Below, one piece after another: positions 52,583 through 60,849 of a DNA stretch of 64,000 nucleotides (positions are counted from its first letter, which is position 1; each line of letters opens with the position of its first letter). The translations under genes were made by a program, and so were the position numbers. The notes under the pieces are model-generated. The model was not told the DNA's origin. It saw nothing but the letters and a program-made list of their open reading frames with translations, and ran no database searches. The DNA lies in assembly GCA_035551835.1 (NCBI GenBank), contig DASZMN010000084.1:18219-82218 (forward strand). Direction: 5' to 3'. Source of the stretch: Bog-473 sp035551835 (GTDB taxonomy: Bacteria > Actinomycetota > Acidimicrobiia > Acidimicrobiales > RAAP-2).

Positions 52583-54946
52583 TCAGGCGCCCGACACGAG
52601 CACCCGCCGGCTGAGCTCGCCGTAGAGCGTCTCGGTGCGCGGCGAGGGCGTGGCGCCCGGATCGAGCGCGTCGACGCGCCGCTGGCAGTCGCGCCACTCC
52701 AGTCGGAGCCGGTCGGCGTCCCCCTCGGCCGCCGCCAACTCCATGGCCGCCCGCGAGAGGGCCTCGCTGTAGGGCTCGACCAGGCGGGCGCGCTCGAGGC
52801 CCCAGCGGGCCAGGTCGAAGAGGTGGGCCTCGGCCGCCAGCGCGGCCAGGCAGCAGGCGGCGTCGACCAGGACGGCCGCAATGCGCGCCCCGTGCCCCTC
52901 GGCCTCCCACCACGAGTACCCGGACAGCGCGTTGGCGAGCGGCTCGCCCTCGACCAGGTCCAGGGCGGCGCGGTAGTGCGCCATGGCCAGTTGCGGGTCG
53001 GCGTGCACCTTCGCCTCGGTGGCCAGCGAAATGGCGCGGTCGACGTCCACGGTCACGCACGGGGAGACCTGGTAGAGCCCGTTGCGGTTGCCGGCGGGGA
53101 ACAGCGGCTGGCCCGAGGGGTCGGCGCCCATGGCACGCCGCGCCGCGTACGCCGTGTTCGACAGCGTCTTGGCCGCGGCGTCGGCGTCGGACGAGCCGAG
53201 GACGCGCGTGCGCAGCCGGTCGCTCGTGATGACGTCGGGGTGGTGCAGGGCGAGATACGCGACGAGCTCGACGGAGCGCCGGGCGCGGTTCGGCGGCAGC
53301 TCCTCGACCAGCCCGTCGAGGCGGGGCGTGACGGTCAGCAGCCGCACGTCCACCGGTCCGGGGGTGATCGCCGCCGACCCGGTGGGCGCCGCAGCCGGCG
53401 GCGGGCGTACGGCCTCGGCCCCGACGTCGTCGGACGGCGGTGCGGCCAGCTCCGCCAGCAATTGGTCGGTGCCCGCCGACTGCAGGTGCGGCCGGAGCAC
53501 CCGGCCCACCGGGTGCAGCGTGGCGGCCTGGCGATCGACCAGGACGGTGAGGTCGCTGGCCGCGACGGTCGCTGTGGTGAGAACGGACGCGTGCCGTGCC
53601 ACCTCGGGCGCCAGCGTCGCCGGATCCCCGACGAACAGGGCCACGTCGGCGCCGGGCCGGCCGCCCGCGCGTGGGCGCAGGGCGGGGTGGCCCGGGTCGT
53701 CGGTGACCACGACGAGGTCGGACCAGGCCCACGACTCGAGCGCGGTCCGGGCGGCGCGCACGAGCGAGGAGGCCGACTCGCCGAGGACGGGCAGGACGTC
53801 GCCCGGGCCGAGGGGCACCAGCCACGTGCCGTCCTGGTCGTCGCCGACGGGCACCACCACGGGCAACAGCGGGAACGACGGCTCGAGCTCCAGGTCGTCG
53901 TCGACATCGTCGAGCGCGGCGTGGCTCACCCGCCAGGCGGCACCGCCGTCGACGGCGGCGAACGGCGCGGGCGCGTCGTCGTGGGCGCCCGCCAGGGCGA
54001 ACGTCACGCCGGACGGAGCCACGCAGATGGTCCGGATGCGCGGTGGGGCGGCGCGCTCGCCGAGGATGCGCCCGAGCAGGCGATTGGCGGCCTCGAACGC
54101 ATCGAGCGCGGGCACGTCACCGAAGCGCTGCACCAGCGTGGCGGCGTCGACCGCGGGTTCGGACAGCCGCGGCAGCTCGAGGTCGGCGGGGAACGGTGCG
54201 GCCCGGCGGCGGCCCCGGGTGCGGCGGGCCAGGGCGGCGCAGGCCAGGGAGCCGATGCCGAGCGCCAGCAGCTCGGGCAGGTGGTCGGGTGCTTGGGCGG
54301 GCCGGCCGGTGGCCCGGTGGTGCTGCGCCTCGTCGGGCAGGCGCAGCCGCCAGCCCGCCCGCACCTGGTCGGGGTCGACGAAGCGCTGGCCGCCACCCAT
54401 GTCGTGGCCGAGGTTGCGCGCGGCGACCTGCATCCAGTCGGCGCCGTCGCCGAGGCGCTCGTGGGCGATCTGCCACAGGCCCTCGCCGGGACGGACCGTG
54501 TGCACCGCGTCGGACGACCGCTCGTGGTGGGCGGGCGCCGCCGCGACCACCGGCGCCGACGCGCCGGCGCCGGCTCCCGACGCCAGGACGAGGGGGGCGC
54601 CGGCGCTCGTGAGGGCGAGGACGCCGACGGCGATGCGGGCGGCGACCCGGTCGAGCGGGGACATGACCCCGAGCGGGCGGATCTCGCCGCGGCGCACGTG
54701 CACCACGACGCCGCGGGTCAGCTGCGACACGCAGGCCGCCCACGCCACCCAGGCCGCGAGCGCCAGCGCGCACAGCGCGTCGCGCGGCGCCGGTTGCCAC
54801 GCGTGCCCGAGGCCGCCGGCCAGGGGATTGCCGACGATCAGCACGAGGACCGCGGGGACGGCGGTGAAGGCCAGGAGCGCGGCCACGGCCGCGCCGGCGA
54901 CGTCGGCGATCCGGGGCCGACGCCCGGGCCGACGTCCGCTACCCAC
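52583..54946 (-). CDS. four-helix membrane protein with LysM domain and winged-helix/BTAD transcriptional regulator
   Basis: 787 aa. Predicted helices: ~13-42, ~56-78, ~101-126 and ~222-243, with basic flanks (GRRPGRRPR; RGVVVHVRRGEIR; RRTRGRRR) that place the N- and C-termini inside. Residues ~146-205, between helices 3 and 4, form a LysM-like domain (HTVRPGEGLWQIAHERLGDGADWMQVAARN) and so should lie outside. The long C-terminal part ends in a winged-helix segment (RRSVELVAYLALHHPDVITSDRLRTRVL) and a BTAD helical repeat (VDVDRAISLATEAKVHADPQLAMAHYRAALDLVEGEPL). It looks like a one-piece envelope-to-DNA regulator. GTG start overlaps the upstream gene by 8 bp. Confidence 0.78.
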   Translation of the reverse strand: MGSGRRPGRRPRIADVAGAAVAALLAFTAVPAVLVLIVGNPLAGGLGHAWQPAPRDALCALALAAWVAWAACVSQLTRGVVVHVRRGEIRPLGVMSPLDRVAARIAVGVLALTSAGAPLVLASGAGAGASAPVVAAAPAHHERSSDAVHTVRPGEGLWQIAHERLGDGADWMQVAARNLGHDMGGGQRFVDPDQVRAGWRLRLPDEAQHHRATGRPAQAPDHLPELLALGIGSLACAALARRTRGRRRAAPFPADLELPRLSEPAVDAATLVQRFGDVPALDAFEAANRLLGRILGERAAPPRIRTICVAPSGVTFALAGAHDDAPAPFAAVDGGAAWRVSHAALDDVDDDLELEPSFPLLPVVVPVGDDQDGTWLVPLGPGDVLPVLGESASSLVRAARTALESWAWSDLVVVTDDPGHPALRPRAGGRPGADVALFVGDPATLAPEVARHASVLTTATVAASDLTVLVDRQAATLHPVGRVLRPHLQSAGTDQLLAELAAPPSDDVGAEAVRPPPAAAPTGSAAITPGPVDVRLLTVTPRLDGLVEELPPNRARRSVELVAYLALHHPDVITSDRLRTRVLGSSDADAAAKTLSNTAYAARRAMGADPSGQPLFPAGNRNGLYQVSPCVTVDVDRAISLATEAKVHADPQLAMAHYRAALDLVEGEPLANALSGYSWWEAEGHGARIAAVLVDAACCLAALAAEAHLFDLARWGLERARLVEPYSEALSRAAMELAAAEGDADRLRLEWRDCQRRVDALDPGATPSPRTETLYGELSRRVLVSGA

Positions 54947-55655
54947 CGGCGGGGCCGATCGTGATCGTGTACGTCAGCGCGGTCGACTCCGAGGAGGGCT
55001 CGCTGACCGTGGCCAGGCAGCTCCCGCTGGCGTCGGGCAGGGAGGCCGCCATGGCGGAGCTCCCCCCGACGCTCTGGCTGCCGTTCGGGCAGCTGACCTC
55101 CATGGTCAGGTAGGTGGAGCCCGACCAGACGACCGAGACCTCGGTGGCGCCGGCGCCGGTGAACCCGACCGAGCTGGAGCGCTGCTGCGGCGGCTCGATG
55201 ACCCCCTGCGACTGCATGCGATCGGACGGTTGCGACGCCGACGCCGACGCCCCTGCCGTCGTCGTGGTGGTCGTGGGGACCGGCGTGGTGGGGACCGTCG
55301 TGGCCGGCGCGACGGTGGTCGGCGTCCCGACACCCCCGCCAGCGCCCGTCCCGCCGCCGCGCGCCGAGAGCAGCGACGTCGGCGGCGTCCGGGCGCGCGT
55401 CGGCGGCGTGGTGGTGGTCGTCGACCCGGCGGCCACGCCCGGACCCGCGCCGTGGGGTGCGTCGTTGGCCAGCGCCGGCGTGCCGCGCGGCGTGCGGGTG
55501 GGGGTGCCCGCGGTCGCCACGAGGAGGGCCATCAGGGCCAGCGACACGGCGAGGATCACCCACCAGTTCGGACGGCCGCGAGCCAGGCGCGGACCCCGAC
55601 CTTCGGTCGTCCTGATCCCCTCAACCACTGGCATCCCACCATACGCACGCGTCAT
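54939..55655 (-). CDS. single-pass membrane protein with Thr/Pro-rich stalk
   Basis: 238 aa. A short basic N-terminus precedes one hydrophobic helix (WWVILAVSLALMALLVATAG, ~31-50). An extended Thr/Pro/Ala-rich stalk (~52-150) with runs such as TTTTTPP follows. The extracytoplasmic C-terminal domain (~155-238) is beta-looking, with two cysteines (EVSCPNGSQ, SGSCLATVS) that could form a disulfide. No family recognised. It lies between a sigma-like gene and the LysM/BTAD gene and is coupled to the latter. ATG 55655, with ATG 55634 as alternative. Confidence 0.7.
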   Translation of the reverse strand: MTRAYGGMPVVEGIRTTEGRGPRLARGRPNWWVILAVSLALMALLVATAGTPTRTPRGTPALANDAPHGAGPGVAAGSTTTTTPPTRARTPPTSLLSARGGGTGAGGGVGTPTTVAPATTVPTTPVPTTTTTTAGASASASQPSDRMQSQGVIEPPQQRSSSVGFTGAGATEVSVVWSGSTYLTMEVSCPNGSQSVGGSSAMAASLPDASGSCLATVSEPSSESTALTYTITIGPAGG

Positions 55656-55674
55656 CCCGGCCGTACAGGGGTCG

Positions 55675-56460
55675 TCACGCGCAGAGGCGGCGCCGCGCCC
55701 GGTCGCGTCGGGTGTAGAGACCGCGGCGGTCGCGTCCGGTCAGGTCGGCCAGCTCGGCCATGGAGTAGCCGAGCACGCTGTGGCCGTAGAGCACCTGGAG
55801 CTCCTCGGCCGGCGCGCCGTCGCGGTGCTGGTCGATCACGGCCCGGGCCAGCTCGTCGAGGAGGGTCTCCGAGGGCGCCGAGCGCTCGGGGCTCCCGCTC
55901 GCGACGATGCGCGCCGCGAGGTCCTTGCTCCGGAAGAGCTGCCGGCGCAGGCGGCACCGGATGGCCGAGAGGAGATCGAGGACCGCGTAGCGACGGTCCT
56001 GACCGGCCCACTCGGTGACGACGCACCACGCCGTGGAGAGCAGCTCGCCGAAGAATTCCTCGCCGTCCTGCCAGTCGCCCCCCTGGCCCCAGCGGAGCTT
56101 CCCGGCCACGGCGACGAGGCCGGGCACCAGGACCTGGACGAGCAGCCGCAGGACGAACGGGTCGGTGCCGGCCTCGCGCAGCAGCACGCGCACCAGCCGC
56201 GCCGCCTCGTCGCGCGCGGCGCGGCCCGAGGCGCGCCGCATGTGCGCGACCAGGTCGCAGGGCGTGCGGCACAGGGGCGGGCCGCCTCGCTCGTCGCCGA
56301 AGACGAGGAGGGCGAGCCCAGGGTCGCGAACGGCCACGGCCTGCAACGCCCGGACCGCGTCCGCGGTGCGGCCGATCGTGCGCCATTCGGCCGCCATCTG
56401 GTCGATGACGGCGGCGCGGGGACGTTGCGAGCGGCGGGGACCGGTGCGAGAGGTGGGCAT
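55675..56460 (-). CDS. sigma-70-like / HTH DNA-binding protein
   Basis: 261 aa. The C-terminal ~65 residues (LARAVIDQHRDGAPAEELQVLYGHSVLGYSMAELADLTGRDRRGLYTRRDRARRRL) fit a sigma-70 region-4-like helix-turn-helix. The central part (LVRVLLREAGTDPFVLRLLVQVLVPGLVAVAGKLRW..EEFFGELLSTAWCVV) resembles the divergent region 2 of actinobacterial sigma-like proteins, but canonical -10 recognition residues are not clear. It may be a sigma factor or a transcription regulator. First gene of a three-gene unit with the stalk protein (19 bp apart) and the LysM/BTAD regulator. Confidence 0.65.
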   Translation of the reverse strand: MPTSRTGPRRSQRPRAAVIDQMAAEWRTIGRTADAVRALQAVAVRDPGLALLVFGDERGGPPLCRTPCDLVAHMRRASGRAARDEAARLVRVLLREAGTDPFVLRLLVQVLVPGLVAVAGKLRWGQGGDWQDGEEFFGELLSTAWCVVTEWAGQDRRYAVLDLLSAIRCRLRRQLFRSKDLAARIVASGSPERSAPSETLLDELARAVIDQHRDGAPAEELQVLYGHSVLGYSMAELADLTGRDRRGLYTRRDRARRRLCA

Positions 56461-56545
56461 GGCGTGACGGTGGGCGTTGGGCTTCCCCCAATTGCTCCCA
56501 CTGCGGCCCCGCTCGCCCGTCCGAGGTGACGGCCCAGGTCGGCGG

Positions 56546-56551
56546 TAGTGT
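56546..56551 (+). promoter_or_regulatory. -10 box TAGTGT for the 136-aa protein gene
   Basis: TAGTGT ends 7 nt before ATG 56559; no Shine-Dalgarno. Confidence 0.5.
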
Positions 56552-56558
56552 GCCGCCG

Positions 56559-56969
56559 ATGGACATCGATGAGTTCTACGAGGCCGATCCCCGGCGACGG
56601 GCGTCGGCGGAGCTCGAGCTGGGCGGGGAATGGCTCGACGCGGACAATGTCCGCCACGAATTGAATTACGTGGAGGACACCGGGGAGCTCTACGTGCTGC
56701 GCGAGCCGGCGCCGCACGAGACGAGCGACCCGTTCGGCGGGATCCACATCTCCGTGCCGGCGGGCTACGACAAGAAGATGACGGTGCACGTCATCGCGCA
56801 CATCGCCACCAAGGACGACGTCCACCGGATCTTGCGGGGGTGGCAGGACCACATGAGCAGCCCGGACGGGCCGCGATGGCTGGGCGACCAGCTGCGTGCG
56901 GCCGGCGTGCTGGTGGGCCCGCCGAGCGACGCCATCGCCGACGACGGACCCGACGGCCCGGGCGACTGA
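56559..56969 (+). CDS. conserved-looking hypothetical protein
   Basis: 136 aa acidic soluble protein (MDIDEFYEADPRRRASAELELGGEW). A beta-rich middle (HELNYVEDTGELYVLREP; KKMTVHVIAHIATKDDVHRIL) is followed by a helical end. No family recognised; no membrane or signal sequence. The ATG is chosen because of the -10 box; the frame is open 33 bp further. Convergent with the APH-like gene, 7 bp apart. Confidence 0.6.
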   Translation: MDIDEFYEADPRRRASAELELGGEWLDADNVRHELNYVEDTGELYVLREPAPHETSDPFGGIHISVPAGYDKKMTVHVIAHIATKDDVHRILRGWQDHMSSPDGPRWLGDQLRAAGVLVGPPSDAIADDGPDGPGD

Positions 56970-56976
56970 TCCCGCG

Positions 56977-58053
56977 TCAGGCGGGGAGGTCCAGCTCCAG
57001 CATGGTGGTGAGCAGCTGCGTCGCGATGTTGTTGGTCCCCATGTCGGACTCCTGGGGCAAGATGTCGCTCCCGACCAACAGGTCCGACAGGCGCAGCATG
57101 ACGACGGCGAAGCGGAAGCCCGAGAAGATCTCGTAGAAGAAGACGTCTTTCATGGGGCGCCCGAGCAGCTCGGCGTAGCGGTCGATCGTCTCGTCGTGGG
57201 AGCCGAAGCCCGGCGGCCGGGGCACGCCGAGCGGCTCGGCGAACTGGCGGTTGAAGTAGAGGTACCAGCCGAGGTCCATCTCGGGCTGTCCGAGCGACGC
57301 CATCTCCCAGTCGAGGACCGCCGCGGCTTCGAAGTCGTCCCAGATGATGTTGCCGATGCGGCTGTCGCCCCAGCTGAGCACGACCTCGCCCTGCTCGTCG
57401 GGCTGGTGCTCCACCAGCCATTCCCACGTCGCCTCGAGGACGGGGACCCGGGTCCCCTGCGCCGCCCAGTCGAGGAAGTCGCGGTAGTACGACATCTGTT
57501 GCCCGATCCCTGGTTTGCCACGCCCCGCCATACCGAGCCAGTCGAGGCCGAGGGCGCGCCAATCGGTTCTGTGCACCGCGGCGAGCGCATCGAGACCGCT
57601 CCACCACATGCGGGCCTGCTGCTCGGGCGTCGCCTCGATGACCCAGCCCTCCATCGTGTAGGGGATGTTGTCGGACGGGACCTTCCCCTCGACGTGGTCC
57701 ATGGTGAAGAAGGGCACGCCCAGGTACTGCGGGTCCTCCTCGTAGAAGCCGAGCCGGGGCAGGGGCACCGCCGAGCCCCCGTCGGCCAGCGTCTTCATGA
57801 CGCGGTACTGCGTGGAGAACTCGGCGTCCATGAACAGCAGGTGCTTGGTCGGCGCCACCCGCACGACCAGGCGCCGCTCCCCGACGTCGGCGGCCCGGGT
57901 GCGGCAGAGGATCGTCTCGTTGGAGAAGCCGTTGGAGGCCGGCGCCTCGACGCCGAAGACCTCGGGACCGTCCGCCCCGGGTGACTTGGTGGCGAGCCAG
58001 CGGGTCAGGATGGCCGCCACCTCGTCGGGGTCGCGTTGGTCGATGTCGGGCAC
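56977..58053 (-). CDS. aminoglycoside phosphotransferase-like (APH) kinase
   Basis: 358 aa protein-kinase-like fold phosphotransferase. The catalytic loop reads LSWGDSRIGNIIWD (Brenner-type, with WGD in place of HGD), followed by the metal-binding DWEMASLGQPEMDLGW. The N-terminal lobe has LVVRVAPTK with the nucleotide-binding Lys region. This sub-family, often beside acyl-CoA metabolism genes in actinobacteria (ACAD10/11-like), probably phosphorylates hydroxyacyl-CoA or another small metabolite, not antibiotics. The divergent enoyl-CoA hydratase gene is consistent with that (inference). Confidence 0.82.
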   Translation of the reverse strand: MPDIDQRDPDEVAAILTRWLATKSPGADGPEVFGVEAPASNGFSNETILCRTRAADVGERRLVVRVAPTKHLLFMDAEFSTQYRVMKTLADGGSAVPLPRLGFYEEDPQYLGVPFFTMDHVEGKVPSDNIPYTMEGWVIEATPEQQARMWWSGLDALAAVHRTDWRALGLDWLGMAGRGKPGIGQQMSYYRDFLDWAAQGTRVPVLEATWEWLVEHQPDEQGEVVLSWGDSRIGNIIWDDFEAAAVLDWEMASLGQPEMDLGWYLYFNRQFAEPLGVPRPPGFGSHDETIDRYAELLGRPMKDVFFYEIFSGFRFAVVMLRLSDLLVGSDILPQESDMGTNNIATQLLTTMLELDLPA

Positions 58054-58061
58054 GGGGCGGC

Positions 58062-58067
58062 ACTCTA
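58062..58067 (-). promoter_or_regulatory. -10 box TAGAGT for the APH-like gene
   Basis: Minus-strand TAGAGT ends 8 nt before GTG 58053. Confidence 0.45.
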
Positions 58068-58159
58068 CCGACGACCGGGCCCCGGCACCGCAGTGTCCTC
58101 GCTCGACGTTGCGGCGCTAAGTTCCGCAGGGCGCGCCCCCCGACCACCGAAGGAACCTC

Positions 58160-58879
58160 GTGACCCTCATCGACTACCAGCTCAGCGACGGTGTGGCGAC
58201 CATCCGGCTCGACGACGGGAAGGTCAACGCGCTGAGCCTCGACATGCAGGCGGCGATCGGGGAGGCCCTCGGCCGCGCCGAGGCCGATGGCGCGGCCATC
58301 GTGCTCACGGGCCGGCCGGGCATGTTCTCGGCCGGCTTCGACCTGCGGACCATCGCCGCGGGTGGGCCCGAGACCGCCGCCATGGTGATCGGCGGCTTCC
58401 GGCTGGCCGAGCGCATCCTGAGCTATCCGCGGCCGGTCGTGGTCGGGTGCACCGGCCACGCGATCGCCATGGGCACGTTTCTGCTGTTGACCGGGGACTA
58501 CCGGATCGGCCCCGATGCCGGCTCCTACAGGTGGGTGGCGAACGAGGTGGCGATCGGCATGACGATGCCAAGGACGGCGATCGAGCTGGTCCGCCTGCGC
58601 CTCACGCCCGCGGCCTGCGACAAGGCCATCATCCTGTCCCACCAATTCGGGCCCGCCGACGCGCTGGCGAGCGGGTATCTCGACGAGTTGGTCCCCGCCG
58701 ACGATGTCGTGGCGAGGGCCACCGCGGCGGCTCGGGCGGCACTGTCCCTCGACGCCCGGGCGCACGCGGCGAGCAAGGCGCGCACCCGCGCGCCGGCGCT
58801 CGCGGCGCTGGCCCGGGCGATCAAGGAGGACGAAGAGGACTTCGACACCTGGCTCGCCGCGATCCCAAAGAGCGAATAG
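58160..58879 (+). CDS. enoyl-CoA hydratase/isomerase family protein
   Basis: 239 aa crotonase-fold protein. The oxyanion-hole regions are SAGFDLRTI and GHAIAMGTFLLLTGDYRI; LRLTPAACDKAIILS and SGYLDELV follow the family pattern. The usual catalytic Glu pair of hydratases (GGGxE) is not visible, so it may act as an isomerase or on an unusual CoA ester. GTG 58160 has an AAGGAA site directly upstream. Confidence 0.85.
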   Translation: MTLIDYQLSDGVATIRLDDGKVNALSLDMQAAIGEALGRAEADGAAIVLTGRPGMFSAGFDLRTIAAGGPETAAMVIGGFRLAERILSYPRPVVVGCTGHAIAMGTFLLLTGDYRIGPDAGSYRWVANEVAIGMTMPRTAIELVRLRLTPAACDKAIILSHQFGPADALASGYLDELVPADDVVARATAAARAALSLDARAHAASKARTRAPALAALARAIKEDEEDFDTWLAAIPKSE

Positions 58880-58896
58880 GGAGCGTCGACCCCGCC

Positions 58897-59202
58897 GTGC
58901 GCATCGTGATCGACCTCGCCGAGTCGAGGGTCCTCCTCCAGGACCCCACCGACTTCACCCGCTTCTCGGTCGCGGCCGAGGGTGACGGCGACCTGACCGA
59001 GGTGGTGCGCCAGTCCGGCCTGGGCCGGCTCAAGGACGACGGCGCGCACGTCGTCGTCGACCCGGTGGCGTTGCGGGCGCTGGCCGGTCCCGCAGCGACC
59101 GACGAGTGGCAGGAGGGCTTCGCCGCCATGTGCGCGTACGCCGCCGAGAAGGGCTGGATGGAGGCCGACGGCGGCATCGTCGCCCACATCGAAGGCGGCT
59201 GA
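58897..59202 (+). CDS. small hypothetical protein
   Basis: 101 aa, not recognised. It has a mixed alpha/beta appearance (VRIVIDLAESRVLLQDPTDFTRFSVAAEGDGDLTEVV; VVVDPVALRALAG) and ends in a helical, acidic segment. GTG 58897 is 17 bp after the enoyl-CoA hydratase stop, with GGGAG upstream, so co-transcription is likely. Confidence 0.6.
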   Translation: MRIVIDLAESRVLLQDPTDFTRFSVAAEGDGDLTEVVRQSGLGRLKDDGAHVVVDPVALRALAGPAATDEWQEGFAAMCAYAAEKGWMEADGGIVAHIEGG

Positions 59203-59307
59203 TGAGCTGGGACTGTCCCGCCGGGGACGGGCGCCGCTACCCTTGTGGCGCCGTCGGGTAAGGCCGAAGGCCGGGGCGCGGGCCCACGAACACCCAGGGA
59301 GGGACGC

Positions 59308-60771
59308 ATGGCGATTCGGGACTACGACCGCTTGTTCATCGGCGGCGACTGGGTGGCCCCGGAGGGGACGGACACCATCGGCATCGTGTCGCCGGTGACC
59401 GAAGAGGTCATCGCCCGGGTGCCCGACGGCACCGAGGCCGACATCGACAAGGCGGTCGCCGCGGCGAGGAACGCCTTCGACCGCGGGCCCTGGCCGCGCC
59501 TGTCGCCGGCCGAACGGGGCGAGGTCCTGCGCAAGGCCGCCGCGCAGATCACCGCCGAGATGGGCGACATGGCCGAGATCATCACGCGGGAGATGGGCGC
59601 GCCGATCACCTTCTCCAACCTGGGCCAGGTGCTCGCGCCCACGATGATCTTCAACTACTACGCCGACCTGGCCGGCACGTACGCCTTCGACGAGGTGCGC
59701 GACGGCCTGCTGAACCCCAAGGTGCTCGTGACCAAGGAGCCGGTCGGCGTGGTCGGCGCCATCGCGCCGTGGAACGTGCCGCTGTTCATCGCGGCGGCCA
59801 AGCTGGCGCCGTCGCTGGCCGCCGGCTGCACCGTGGTCTACAAGCCGGCGCCGGAGACGCCGCTCGACGCGTTCCGGCTGGCCGAGATCTTCGAGGAGTG
59901 CGGGCTCCCCAAGGGCGTGCTCTCGGTGGTGCCGGCGGGCCGCGAGGTCTCCGAGCACCTGGTGACGCACCCCGGGGTCGACAAGGTCTCGTTCACCGGC
60001 TCGGGAGTCGGCGGCAAGCGCATCGGCGGGCTCTGCGGCGAGCGCCTCAAGCGCTGCACGCTCGAGCTCGGCGGCAAGTCGGCCGCCATCATCCTCGACG
60101 ACGCCGACCTGGCGACGACGATCCCGACGCTGCTGCCCAACGCCATCATGAACAACGGGCAGGCGTGCATCGCGCAGACCCGCATCCTGGCGCCGCGGGC
60201 CCGCTACGCCGAGGTGGTCGACGCCGTGGTCTCGGGCGTGGCCGCCATGTCCGTGGGGGACCCGATGGACCCGGCCACCGAGGTGGGACCGGTGGTGGCC
60301 GAACGGCAGCGGGCGCGCATCGAGGGCTATCTCGACAGCGGGCGCGAGGAGGGGGCAACCGTCGCGCTCGGCGGCGGGCGTCCCGACATCTCAACGGGCT
60401 GGTACGTCGAGCCGACCGTCTTCACCGACGTCGACAACAAGATGCGGATCGCCCAGGAGGAGATCTTCGGGCCCGTGCTCGTGGTCATCCCCTACGACGG
60501 GGACGACAACGCGGTGGAGATCGCCAACGACTCGAGCTACGGCCTCTGCGGCTCGGTGTGGACGAACGACAACGACCGGGGCCTCGGCGTGGCGCGCCAG
60601 GTGCGCACCGGGACCTACATGCTCAACACGTTCGCCCCGATCGACTTCGCCACGCCGTTCGGCGGCTTCAAGGAGTCCGGCGTCGGGCGCGAGTTCGGGC
60701 CCGAGGGCCTGTCGAGCTTCCTGGAGATGAAGTCCATCGGGTTGCCCGCCGACTACACGCCGGGGGCGTAG
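59308..60771 (+). CDS. aldehyde dehydrogenase
   Basis: 487 aa NAD(P)-dependent aldehyde dehydrogenase. The nucleotide and active-site regions are GAIAPWNVPLFIAAAKLAPSLAAGCTVVYKPAPETP, FTGSGVGGKRI, LELGGKSA with general base E253, and NNGQACIAQTR with nucleophile C287; EEIFGPVLVVIPY is the late signature. Resembles short-chain / unknown-substrate aldehyde dehydrogenases of actinobacteria. ATG 59308 has a strong GGGAGGG site 5 nt upstream. Confidence 0.92.
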   Translation: MAIRDYDRLFIGGDWVAPEGTDTIGIVSPVTEEVIARVPDGTEADIDKAVAAARNAFDRGPWPRLSPAERGEVLRKAAAQITAEMGDMAEIITREMGAPITFSNLGQVLAPTMIFNYYADLAGTYAFDEVRDGLLNPKVLVTKEPVGVVGAIAPWNVPLFIAAAKLAPSLAAGCTVVYKPAPETPLDAFRLAEIFEECGLPKGVLSVVPAGREVSEHLVTHPGVDKVSFTGSGVGGKRIGGLCGERLKRCTLELGGKSAAIILDDADLATTIPTLLPNAIMNNGQACIAQTRILAPRARYAEVVDAVVSGVAAMSVGDPMDPATEVGPVVAERQRARIEGYLDSGREEGATVALGGGRPDISTGWYVEPTVFTDVDNKMRIAQEEIFGPVLVVIPYDGDDNAVEIANDSSYGLCGSVWTNDNDRGLGVARQVRTGTYMLNTFAPIDFATPFGGFKESGVGREFGPEGLSSFLEMKSIGLPADYTPGA

Positions 60772-60825
60772 GACCGGACCGGACCGGGCGGGCGGGCGGA
60801 ACAGAGCTGAGAGGTCGGCGGGGCG

Positions 60826-60849
60826 ATGGCGGGCGGTGCCGGGCGTTGA
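60826..60849 (+). other. seven-codon upstream reading frame overlapping the MFS start
   Basis: ATG 60826 opens MAGGAGR and stops at TGA 60847-60849, overlapping the TTG 60846 start of the MFS gene (TTGA). It may couple translation or be coincidence. Confidence 0.3.

Noticed and set aside
56977..58053. Aminoglycoside resistance gene
   Set aside because: The catalytic loop is WGD-type and the gene adjoins acyl-CoA metabolism genes, which fits metabolic APH-like kinases better.
59217..59256. GGCGCC repeats before the aldehyde dehydrogenase as an operator
   Set aside because: Two GGCGCC hexamers in GC-rich DNA are expected by chance; no longer symmetry was found.
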